A stretch of 5,784 nt of DNA from an uncultured Bacilli bacterium (GTDB lineage Bacteria; Bacillota_I; Bacilli_A; ML615J-28; CAG-313): NCBI GenBank assembly GCA_904502205.1, contig CAJGDR010000061.1, forward strand, positions 1 to 5,784, in the 5' to 3' direction. Positions 1-5,784 of the stretch are shown here, one piece after another. Position numbers and translations under genes: made by a program. How positions within the stretch are numbered: position 1 is the first letter of the stretch; each line of letters begins with the position of its first letter. Under the pieces are notes generated by a model. That model saw only the letters and a program-made list of their open reading frames with translations, was not told where the DNA came from and made no database searches.

Positions 1-2396
1 AGTAAAATGTCACTAAATAAAGCGCTAAGATATATTCCCAAAATCGATACTATCGAAACTAAGAATCCAATAATAGCGATTTGAACTATAAATATTTTAC
101 CTATATCAAAACTCTTAGCACCAAGTGCTTTTAAAACACCAATTTCATATAAATTTTTACGGATACTTCCGATACCATACAATACAATATGTGCAAAACT
201 TACAACAAATAATAAAATCAATACAAAATAACATAACCCCATGAACAATCCTAAAATAGTGTTAATTACAGGAATAACCGGTGTATCAATACTTGAAATT
301 AACAATTTTTGTTCTGTGCTTGTATCTCTTATAATATCATATTGATCTACATTATCAAAATATAAACCATAACAGTGATATTTCACTTCAAGCAACTCTT
401 TATACATTTTTTTAGATACTATTGTTGAATTTGTAAGCTTAGTAACTTTAACCGTTTTCTCATATTCGACTATTCCATTAGGATCATTGTTATAATATTT
501 ACGAATAGTAACTTCAATCGGTTTAAATGAACTATCATTTATTGAACTATAAAATGTACCAAAAAGTGAATTATAAGCTGTATATGACATATACATTTCA
601 TCTTCTTTTAATGTTGAGTTTGACTTAAATGTCCACAAAGTATCTAAAGCATTATTTACTTCTCCATCACTACAATATAAATCAGCAATTTTTAATTCAT
701 CAGGTGTATAATTCGAAAATATATCAGCATGGAAATCATCAGAAAAACTATATGTTAATGCAAGACGTGTTTCTACATCTTTTAAGAAATTAATCATTTC
801 TTCATTTTTACTGTTTTGAAGTAGAAAATCTGAACTGCTAACTTTGTTGTTTACAGCTTCATCTACTTTTTTATAAATGTTTGCATATTTTTCTTTGTAG
901 CCCGTATCAATAATGGCACGAGTTTTTTTGCTTTTTTTAACAATAGATTCATGATCACTATATTTATTTTCATGTTCGATTAATATGTCAGCTATATAAT
1001 CTGTCATAATTAGATTTCTTTCACAATCATCTAATGAACCAGCAGTTAGTTTTAAATTTCCATCTTCTGTTAATGAATCGCTAAATAGTTTTTTTAGATA
1101 CTCTTCATCACAACATAAAGTTCCATACGTTTCACCGATTGATGCATATTCCATAATCGCTGTGATTCTAGTATATGAATCGGAAGACATTACGCGAGTA
1201 CGAATTGAATGATTATAGTTATATAATTTGTATATATTACCGCTATAACCATTACTATAAAATTCATTTATTTTATTTTGATCAATTGTGAGTGTTCTAG
1301 ATGATGATAAACTTCCCATTAATGTTTGTTCACTTAAATTTACTACAGAAACAGCTTCTTTATTTCTTATTTTATCAATTGAAATATTTGGTTTAAATGA
1401 AACAAATACTTGGAATATATAAAATAAACTAATGAACAGTGCCGTAATTAAAATTGTATAAGGAGCACCATGCTTATTTTTTCTTAAAAACATTGATGAT
1501 AATTTATATGAATTTTTTAACCCTAGTTCTGCTGATTGTAATTTAAACTCACCGATTTCTTTTTCAACTGTTTTAGTCGGAAAGAATCCACCTTTGTTTT
1601 GTGCTACTTTAAATTTGTCTGTTTTTAGTTTTTCATTAAGTGTAGCTACTTCTTTTTTCGTTAAATCTTTATGATGAGGCAAAATTACAAAGTTTTCATT
1701 AATCACTAAGTTATTAGAATATTCTGGATTTTTAGTATGATCTTTAACTATTTTTCCATCCATTAATTCAATAATACGATCTGCATAATTTTCAGCATCT
1801 TCACCATTGTGTGATACTACAATTACAAGTTTTGTTTTTGATTCTTCTTTTAAAAGATCTAATATTTGTTTTGATGTTTTATAATCCAAATTACCAGTTG
1901 GTTCATCACAAAGTAACATTTTTGGTTTTTTCACTAAACTTCTTGCAATAGCAACACGTTGTCTTTGACCACCTGATAATTCATTTGGAAATTTATCTTC
2001 TTTTCCAACTAAATCAACACGTTTTATAATTTCATTTAAATATTCTTCGTCTTCACTACCTGATAATTTAAGAGCTAAAGCAATATTTTCTTTAACTGTA
2101 AATTCTTCTAATAATAAAAAGTCTTGAAAAATAAAGCCTAAATATGAACTACGATATTGTTGAAATTGTTTTTCTTTAAATTTCTTAAAACTAATACCAT
2201 CAACAACAATATCTCCTGAAGTGATGTTATCCAAAGTACCAATCATATTAAGTAAAGTACTTTTACCACTTCCACTCTTACCTGTAACAAATATCATTCC
2301 TTTACTCGGTAAATCTAATGTAATATCATTAACAGCAATACATTTTTCTTTTCGAGATGTCTTATATATTTTAGTTAAATTTTTAATTTCTAACAT
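1..2396 (-). CDS. ABC transporter, ATPase fused to FtsX/MacB-type permease (second paralogue, C-terminus cut by window edge)
   Basis: The frame stays open from ATG at 2396 to the left edge, giving 798 residues; by comparison with its upstream paralogue about 60-80 residues are missing. The ATPase domain has Walker A GKSGSGKST at 39-47, Q-loop Q91, signature LSGGQ at 140-144, Walker B MLLCDE at 160-165 with catalytic E165, D-loop N169-L170-D171 and H-loop H196, so it should hydrolyse ATP. A linker leads to TM1 (about 312-332). A large, presumably extracellular domain follows (about 335-705), then TM2 (about 712-735), the FtsX-type coupling segment EIGVLKALGA (751-760) and TM3 (about 768-790). 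The fourth TM lies off the window. The start is supported by AGGTGA 5 nt upstream. It follows the paralogue by 9 nt and is probably co-translated. Family knowledge suggests a membrane export or mechanotransmission role; the substrate is unknown. Confidence 0.93.
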   Translation of the reverse strand, partial: MLEIKNLTKIYKTSRKEKCIAVNDITLDLPSKGMIFVTGKSGSGKSTLLNMIGTLDNITSGDIVVDGISFKKFKEKQFQQYRSSYLGFIFQDFLLLEEFTVKENIALALKLSGSEDEEYLNEIIKRVDLVGKEDKFPNELSGGQRQRVAIARSLVKKPKMLLCDEPTGNLDYKTSKQILDLLKEESKTKLVIVVSHNGEDAENYADRIIELMDGKIVKDHTKNPEYSNNLVINENFVILPHHKDLTKKEVATLNEKLKTDKFKVAQNKGGFFPTKTVEKEIGEFKLQSAELGLKNSYKLSSMFLRKNKHGAPYTILITALFISLFYIFQVFVSFKPNISIDKIRNKEAVSVVNLSEQTLMGSLSSSRTLTIDQNKINEFYSNGYSGNIYKLYNYNHSIRTRVMSSDSYTRITAIMEYASIGETYGTLCCDEEYLKKLFSDSLTEDGNLKLTAGSLDDCERNLIMTDYIADILIEHENKYSDHESIVKKSKKTRAIIDTGYKEKYANIYKKVDEAVNNKVSSSDFLLQNSKNEEMINFLKDVETRLALTYSFSDDFHADIFSNYTPDELKIADLYCSDGEVNNALDTLWTFKSNSTLKEDEMYMSYTAYNSLFGTFYSSINDSSFKPIEVTIRKYYNNDPNGIVEYEKTVKVTKLTNSTIVSKKMYKELLEVKYHCYGLYFDNVDQYDIIRDTSTEQKLLISSIDTPVIPVINTILGLFMGLCYFVLILLFVVSFAHIVLYGIGSIRKNLYEIGVLKALGAKSFDIGKIFIVQIAIIGFLVSIVSILGIYLSALFSDIL
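2238..2270. repeat. 33-bp direct repeat, copy 1 (Walker A region of second ABC gene)
   Basis: This stretch is identical base for base to 4890-4922. It encodes the end of Walker A and the following SGKSTLLNMIG segment. The neighbouring bases differ on both sides. It reflects gene duplication and strong protein constraint, not a separate element. Confidence 0.9.
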
Positions 2397-2401
2397 ATAC
2401 T

Positions 2402-2407
2402 TCACCT
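2402..2407 (-). promoter_or_regulatory. Ribosome-binding site overlapping the preceding stop (second ABC gene)
   Basis: AGGTGA lies 5 nt before the ATG at 2396 and overlaps the TAG stop (2408-2406) of the first transporter. The junction has the same design as the one at 5048-5060: TAG, 9 nt, ATG. Confidence 0.85.
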
Positions 2408-5048
2408 ATTCTTTCGCCCTAATAATATCAATTGGTTTTATTCTAAATAAGAATATTTGAGGAACAATAAATGATAACAATGAAACACCAGCAATATAAA
2501 TCAAATCTATCATTACAACACGAGGTAAATAGTTGATTAATCTAAGTTCATTAAACTGAGTATCTAGTACTGCTTCAAATGCACTAACCAAGATGTTGTT
2601 TGCAACATACGTTCCCGCATAAATACCGATATTTGCCACTACTAAAATTAATGCACAAACTATTAATGATTGCCTAATAAATATTCGAACTATGTCAAAA
2701 CTTAATGTACCAATAGCTTTTAAAACACCAATTTCGTACTTATTCTTCTTAATACTTGATAATCCGATATTTACTAAGAAAATAATCGTTACCAATAAAA
2801 AGAATACTTCAATGAAATAAAAGAATTTACCAAAGATACTTAATACACGATTGATTGTTGATAACTTATTTGCATCAGTAGAACAAATTACATATTGATA
2901 TTCTGATGCTGTTTCCATTAAATTACCCATATTTTCTTGATTATCTAGATATATTCCATACTTAATAATATCAAATTGTCTTAAATCATTATTTTTTGTT
3001 AAATTAATATAATGAGCATTACCTTTTCTTGTTCCAACAATTTTTAATGTTTTTTCAAATGTTTCTGTTCCGTTTGCCGTTTTCGATTTAGCATAAGTTA
3101 GTTTTAATTCTTTTGAAGGTAAGTCTTCAAATTTATTATATGATGTTCCAAACCACTTGTTATATAATTCTAAACTAATGATAATTTCATCTTCTTTAAG
3201 CCCTTCATCATGACAGAACTTATAATTATAACTTTGATATGCTTTTGAGTCGTTTGATGATTCAACATAGAAACCATTCAAATTGATCCAGTTACGATAT
3301 TCAATATTATTTATACTGCTTTCATAATTTTCTGAAAAGCTATAACCATAACACAAGAAGTTCATACAAAACATTGTAAAATCGATAAATATATCACTAG
3401 TTTGAATTTCATTATATACTTTTCCAGCTAAATCTGGATTATTTGATACTTCATTAAATTTGTCCAATATTTCTTTATATTTAACTTCATAGTTTGTTTC
3501 AAATATGCCGTTAATATATCCATATTTAAAAAGCATTTTTTCTGTAGTAGAATATCTTGTAAAATCACCTAAGATTTGACTATATTCAAGTTCTTTATTT
3601 GGATTATAAAATTTTATTGAATCAGCTAAATAATCTGGGATATAAATACCATATTCTTTAATATCTTCATCATCTAATTTTGCTAAGTAATTAATTTCAC
3701 CATCAATTCCAAAACATTTTTTCAAGAACTCTTCACTACAATTAATTACACCAAATGATTCTTTTGTATAAAACATTTTCAAATTAGAAGATATAGACAT
3801 TGATTGTTCATAATCAATAGAGTAAGTCATCGAGCTAACAGCAATAGGTAATGTACTGTTATATTTATAATAAATATTGCCAAGATATCCCGAATTTATA
3901 AAACCTTGAATATCAGAATCCTTTACTCTTTGGATATTTTTTAACTCAACATTCCCACCATCATCAGATTTACCTTTTTGTAGTGGTACACATAAAATAT
4001 TATGTTTTTGTAAACTTTTTGAAAGTTCATTATTTCCATCAAATTCTAAGAACGATTGAAAGATTGAAAAACATACCATTAATAAAGATGCTAATAATAC
4101 ACTACAAATAATTCCCAAACTTCGATTTTTGAAAAACATTCTAAATAATTTCTTTGAAGTTTTTCTTGTGATATTTTTAGCTCTAATGTTAAATGTTTCC
4201 ATTTCGTTTTCTATTTTTGCTGTTGGAATAAAACGGTTATCAATTTGTTTTATCGATAAATTACCATTACTTGATTGAATTGCTTCATTAACAATGATTA
4301 ATTCGTTTGTTGATAAATCATTATAATGTGGTAAATGTATCACATCGTTTTCAATTTTAAATTCATTGCTGTAATTTTTCGTTCTTTGTCGATCTCTGAT
4401 GATTGTACCATCATATAATTCAATAATTCGATCAGCATAAGTATTCGCATCAACCATATTATGAGATACAATTACAACAAGTTTTTCTTGTGAGATCTTC
4501 TTTAACATATCTAGTACTTGAGATGATGTTTTCTTATCTAAGTTACCAGTTGGTTCATCACATAATATTACTTTAGCATCTTTTACAAGTGCTCTGGCAA
4601 TAGAAATTCTTTGTTTTTGTCCACCACTAAGTTCGGATGGATAACGATCTGCATATAAACTTAAGTCTACCACTTGTAATATGTGATTAATTTTATCTTC
4701 TTCTTTTTTGTTTGCAATATCCATTGCAAGTTCTATATTTTGTCTTACAGTAAAACTTTCTAAAATATGATAATCTTGGAATATAAAACCAACATATGAA
4801 CTACGATATTTAGTTAGTTTTGCTCTTGATAATTTTAATATATTGTTACCATCAGCGATAATTTCACCGCTAGTTGCACTATCTAGTCCACCAATCATAT
4901 TAAGTAAAGTACTTTTACCACTACCACTTTTTCCTACAATAAAAACCATTCCTTTATCAGGAAGTGTAAATGTAACATCATTTACAGCTGTAACATCATT
5001 TCGTTTTTTTACTTTATATACTTTTTTTAAGTTTTTAATTTCAATCAT
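2406..5048 (-). CDS. ABC transporter, ATPase fused to FtsX/MacB-type permease (first paralogue, complete, 880 aa)
   Basis: This is a complete half-transporter of the inner membrane. The ATPase domain has Walker A GKSGSGKST at 39-47, Q-loop Q91, LSGGQ at 140-144, Walker B VILCDE at 160-165 with catalytic E165, and H-loop H196. A cytosolic linker follows (about 220-310), then TM1 (about 311-334), an extracellular domain of about 400 residues with several cysteines, TM2 (about 737-761), coupling segment EIGVLKAIG (772-780), TM3 (about 789-813) and TM4 (about 846-868), ending IKPIDIIRAKE as FtsX permeases often do. This is MacB topology, but MacB is about 650 residues with a smaller ectodomain. 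By hand count it shares 112 of the first 196 residues, without gaps, with the transporter downstream. AGAGGTG 4 nt before the ATG, overlapping the preceding stop, supports the start. A homodimer or a heterodimer with the paralogue is likely. Function is inferred from family only. Confidence 0.96.
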   Translation of the reverse strand: MIEIKNLKKVYKVKKRNDVTAVNDVTFTLPDKGMVFIVGKSGSGKSTLLNMIGGLDSATSGEIIADGNNILKLSRAKLTKYRSSYVGFIFQDYHILESFTVRQNIELAMDIANKKEEDKINHILQVVDLSLYADRYPSELSGGQKQRISIARALVKDAKVILCDEPTGNLDKKTSSQVLDMLKKISQEKLVVIVSHNMVDANTYADRIIELYDGTIIRDRQRTKNYSNEFKIENDVIHLPHYNDLSTNELIIVNEAIQSSNGNLSIKQIDNRFIPTAKIENEMETFNIRAKNITRKTSKKLFRMFFKNRSLGIICSVLLASLLMVCFSIFQSFLEFDGNNELSKSLQKHNILCVPLQKGKSDDGGNVELKNIQRVKDSDIQGFINSGYLGNIYYKYNSTLPIAVSSMTYSIDYEQSMSISSNLKMFYTKESFGVINCSEEFLKKCFGIDGEINYLAKLDDEDIKEYGIYIPDYLADSIKFYNPNKELEYSQILGDFTRYSTTEKMLFKYGYINGIFETNYEVKYKEILDKFNEVSNNPDLAGKVYNEIQTSDIFIDFTMFCMNFLCYGYSFSENYESSINNIEYRNWINLNGFYVESSNDSKAYQSYNYKFCHDEGLKEDEIIISLELYNKWFGTSYNKFEDLPSKELKLTYAKSKTANGTETFEKTLKIVGTRKGNAHYINLTKNNDLRQFDIIKYGIYLDNQENMGNLMETASEYQYVICSTDANKLSTINRVLSIFGKFFYFIEVFFLLVTIIFLVNIGLSSIKKNKYEIGVLKAIGTLSFDIVRIFIRQSLIVCALILVVANIGIYAGTYVANNILVSAFEAVLDTQFNELRLINYLPRVVMIDLIYIAGVSLLSFIVPQIFLFRIKPIDIIRAKE
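4890..4922. repeat. 33-bp direct repeat, copy 2 (Walker A region of first ABC gene)
   Basis: This is the partner of 2238-2270, 2652 bp away in the same orientation and the same reading phase. Recombination between the copies would fuse the two transporters into one gene of normal structure and delete one gene length. Confidence 0.9.
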
Positions 5049-5052
5049 AAAA

Positions 5053-5059
5053 CACCTCT
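5053..5059 (-). promoter_or_regulatory. Ribosome-binding site overlapping the preceding stop (first ABC gene)
   Basis: AGAGGTG lies 4 nt before the ATG at 5048 and shares bases with the TAG stop (5060-5058) of the antitoxin-like gene. A ribosome finishing the small gene sits on the initiation site of the transporter, so coupled translation is likely. Confidence 0.85.
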
Positions 5060-5288
5060 AACTTAATGTTTCACTTTCTTGAATTTTTTGATAAATAATT
5101 CTTTCGATTTTTTCTATTTCTTCTTGTTCAGATATCGCTTTTATTTGAAAAGGAATTTGGTTTTGGCGTATTGCTTGGATTAAAAACATGTTTACAGCAG
5201 TTGTCATGTCTAAACCCATTTTACTAAATAGTTCTTTTGATTTATCACGGATTTCTTCATCCATTTTAATATTAACACTTACTTTCAT
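5058..5288 (-). CDS. RelB/DinJ-family antitoxin-like ribbon-helix-helix protein, without adjacent toxin
   Basis: This is a 76-residue protein. The N-terminal strand KVSVNIKMD (2-10) and helices at about 10-24 and 28-42, joined by the MGLDMTTAVN turn (24-33), form a ribbon-helix-helix fold. The segment running to IRQNQIPFQI (40-49) is the typical end of the RelB/DinJ core. The C-terminal tail (52-76) is charged and helical, where family members usually wrap their toxin. In known RelBE and DinJ-YafQ pairs the antitoxin neutralises an mRNA-cleaving toxin and represses its own promoter. Here the next gene, 9 nt downstream, is an ABC transporter and no RelE/YafQ-like reading frame lies in the window. 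The start has GGAGG 6 nt upstream. A consensus promoter with an inverted repeat lies just upstream. I infer a repressor of the transporter operon; an antitoxin acting on a toxin encoded elsewhere is the alternative. Confidence 0.9.
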   Translation of the reverse strand: MKVSVNIKMDEEIRDKSKELFSKMGLDMTTAVNMFLIQAIRQNQIPFQIKAISEQEEIEKIERIIYQKIQESETLS

Positions 5289-5294
5289 AAAATG

Positions 5295-5299
5295 CCTCC
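5295..5299 (-). promoter_or_regulatory. Ribosome-binding site of the antitoxin-like gene
   Basis: GGAGG lies 6 nt before the ATG at 5288. It fixes the start and fills most of the short leader expected from the promoter. Confidence 0.9.
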
Positions 5300-5308
5300 A
5301 TTATACAT

Positions 5309-5337
5309 ATTATAACCTAAAATATGCCCATTGTCAA
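5309..5337 (-). promoter_or_regulatory. Consensus sigma-A promoter of the antitoxin-like/ABC operon
   Basis: On the minus strand TTGACA (5337-5332) and TATAAT (5314-5309) are separated by exactly 17 bp, a perfect match to the housekeeping consensus. Transcription should begin near 5302, giving a leader of about 14 nt with only the ribosome-binding site. Such a strong promoter usually needs repression, and an inverted repeat covers its -35 box. I see no other convincing promoter before the two transporter genes, since the gaps are 9 nt. Confidence 0.9.
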
Positions 5338-5351
5338 TACATTAGGCATAT
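5322..5351. promoter_or_regulatory. Probable operator: 30-bp inverted repeat over the -35 box
   Basis: The half-sites are ATATGCCCATTGT (5322-5334) and, on the other strand, ATATGCCTAATGT (5351-5339). They match at 11 of 13 positions, the outer 7 perfectly, around a 4-bp centre CAAT. The -35 hexamer (5332-5337) sits in the middle, so a bound protein would block RNA polymerase. RelB/DinJ-type proteins are known to bind palindromes in their own promoters, so the gene 34 bp downstream is the likely ligand. A weaker partial copy, AAATGCC (5290-5296), overlaps the ribosome-binding site and may be chance. Confidence 0.75.
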
Positions 5352-5360
5352 AAATGTAAT

Positions 5361-5397
5361 AAAAAAAGATTCCAAGTAAATTTCTTGGAATCTTTTT
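5361..5397 (-). terminator. Rho-independent terminator after the SDR gene
   Basis: A perfect 14-bp stem (5363-5376 with 5384-5397, core GATTCCAAG/CTTGGAATC) encloses a 7-nt loop. On the minus strand it is followed by a run of seven T (5367-5361), partly inside the stem. It begins 9 nt after the SDR stop and ends about 10 bp before the operator, so it separates the two transcription units. The plus strand also has a T run, so it could work both ways, but no plus-strand gene needs it. Confidence 0.92.
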
Positions 5398-5406
5398 ATA
5401 ATACAA

Positions 5407-5784
5407 TTATTTGAGAATTTTTTTAATAATATAACATTGTAATCTTTTTGGTAATAAATTTAATAATACAAGTCCAAAATTACGATGAATTTTATATGTA
5501 TATTTTGGTCTTTTTTTATTACTCACTTTAAATATCAAATTAGCAACTTTAATTGGTTTAAGCGGTTTACCCATAAACTTTTTAGTAATGCTAACAAACT
5601 TATTTGCTTGCCTTTTATATAAAGTTGTAATGTTAGCTAAATCAGATGTATCTTGAATTGATGCACCTTGAAGTGGCGTTTCGATTGCACCTGGCATTAT
5701 CGTTATTACAGATTGATTAATTAAATTAAGTTCTTGTCTTAAAGCTTGTGCATATTGTTCTAACGCAATTTTTGATACACTATA
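5407..5784 (-). CDS. Short-chain dehydrogenase/reductase (SDR), C-terminal part only
   Basis: The frame is open from the right edge to TAA at 5407-5409 and gives 125 residues of a classical NAD(P)-dependent oxidoreductase, usually about 250-270 residues. The fragment opens with YSVSK, the SDR catalytic Tyr-x-x-x-Lys, followed by the helix ALEQYAQALRQEL and the strand-loop VITIMPGAIETPL, where the Pro-Gly and Thr are typical of the loop after strand six next to the cofactor. The Rossmann glycine motif and catalytic Ser lie off the window. The tail is basic with a hydrophobic stretch (RNFGLVLLNLLPKRLQ), as in several clostridial SDRs, and may lie against the membrane. The ATG at 5697 is the internal Met of MPGAIET and not the start. 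A terminator follows directly, so the gene is probably not in the transporter operon. The substrate cannot be told. Confidence 0.92.
   Translation of the reverse strand, partial: YSVSKIALEQYAQALRQELNLINQSVITIMPGAIETPLQGASIQDTSDLANITTLYKRQANKFVSITKKFMGKPLKPIKVANLIFKVSNKKRPKYTYKIHRNFGLVLLNLLPKRLQCYIIKKILK

Noticed and set aside
2221..2460. Plus-strand open frame of 79 codons, hydrophobic
   Set aside because: It lies antisense to the Walker A region of the second ABC gene and runs into the end of the first. No ribosome-binding site or promoter was seen. Its resemblance to the frame at 4843-5061 arises only because both mirror the same conserved ATPase motif.
1..5048. BceAB-type antimicrobial peptide resistance transporter
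   Set aside because: BceB permeases have about ten membrane helices and a separate ATPase gene, with a two-component system nearby. Here the ATPase is fused, the topology is one plus three helices, and no kinase or regulator pair is seen.
4843..5061. Plus-strand open frame of 72 codons resembling the one at 2221
   Set aside because: It is the antisense shadow of the first ABC gene's Walker A region. The shared PIILSKVLLPLPL segment is the reverse complement of the conserved P-loop codons, not evidence of a real small-protein family.
5058..5288. A complete toxin-antitoxin module
   Set aside because: Only the antitoxin-type protein is present. The downstream gene is an ABC transporter and the upstream one an SDR, and no RelE/YafQ-like frame lies between or within the gaps.
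5188..5379. Plus-strand open frame of 63 codons
   Set aside because: It overlaps the antitoxin-like gene, its promoter and the terminator in antisense. It lacks a ribosome-binding site and its C-terminal part is low-complexity AT-rich sequence.
5407..5697. A 96-codon gene starting at ATG 5697
   Set aside because: The same frame is open to the window edge and the added residues contain the SDR catalytic YSVSK, so 5697 is an internal methionine of a larger gene.

Overview
The window is very AT-rich and all four recognisable genes lie on the minus strand. Shine-Dalgarno sites are strong (GGAGG, AGAGGTG, AGGTGA), the one promoter matches the sigma-A consensus exactly, and the ABC permeases are of the fused FtsX type. 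This suggests a low-GC Bacillota genome (Clostridia or Erysipelotrichia-like). A Mollicutes relative is possible, but the Trp codons I read are TGG and I see no in-frame TGA, so nothing calls for genetic code 4. No RNA gene, CRISPR array, insertion sequence or integration site was seen.

Layout in the direction of transcription (right to left): (1) 5784-5407 holds the C-terminal 125 residues of a short-chain dehydrogenase/reductase, cut by the right edge just at its catalytic Tyr-x-x-x-Lys motif. (2) 5406-5289 is intergenic. It holds a strong rho-independent hairpin that ends the dehydrogenase transcript, then a 30-bp inverted repeat overlapping the -35 box of a perfect TTGACA-17-TATAAT promoter, then a short leader with GGAGG. 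(3) 5288-5058 encodes a 76-residue RelB/DinJ-family ribbon-helix-helix protein, the antitoxin type, with no toxin gene next to it. (4) 5048-2406 encodes an 880-residue ABC transporter that joins an N-terminal ATPase to an FtsX/MacB-type permease with a roughly 400-residue extracellular domain. (5) 2396-1 encodes a second, paralogous transporter of the same architecture, cut by the left edge after 798 residues.

Genes 3, 4 and 5 look like one operon. Each junction has exactly 9 nt between stop and start, each stop is TAG, and each downstream Shine-Dalgarno overlaps that stop, so translation is probably coupled. The natural reading is that the small DNA-binding protein represses the operon through the inverted repeat, and that the two half-transporters work as a pair (heterodimer) or as two related homodimers. 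Their substrate cannot be read from the sequence. The topology is that of mechanotransmission or export ABC proteins (MacB/LolCDE/FtsEX superfamily). The most unusual point is an antitoxin-type protein without a toxin, apparently serving as the regulator of a transporter pair.
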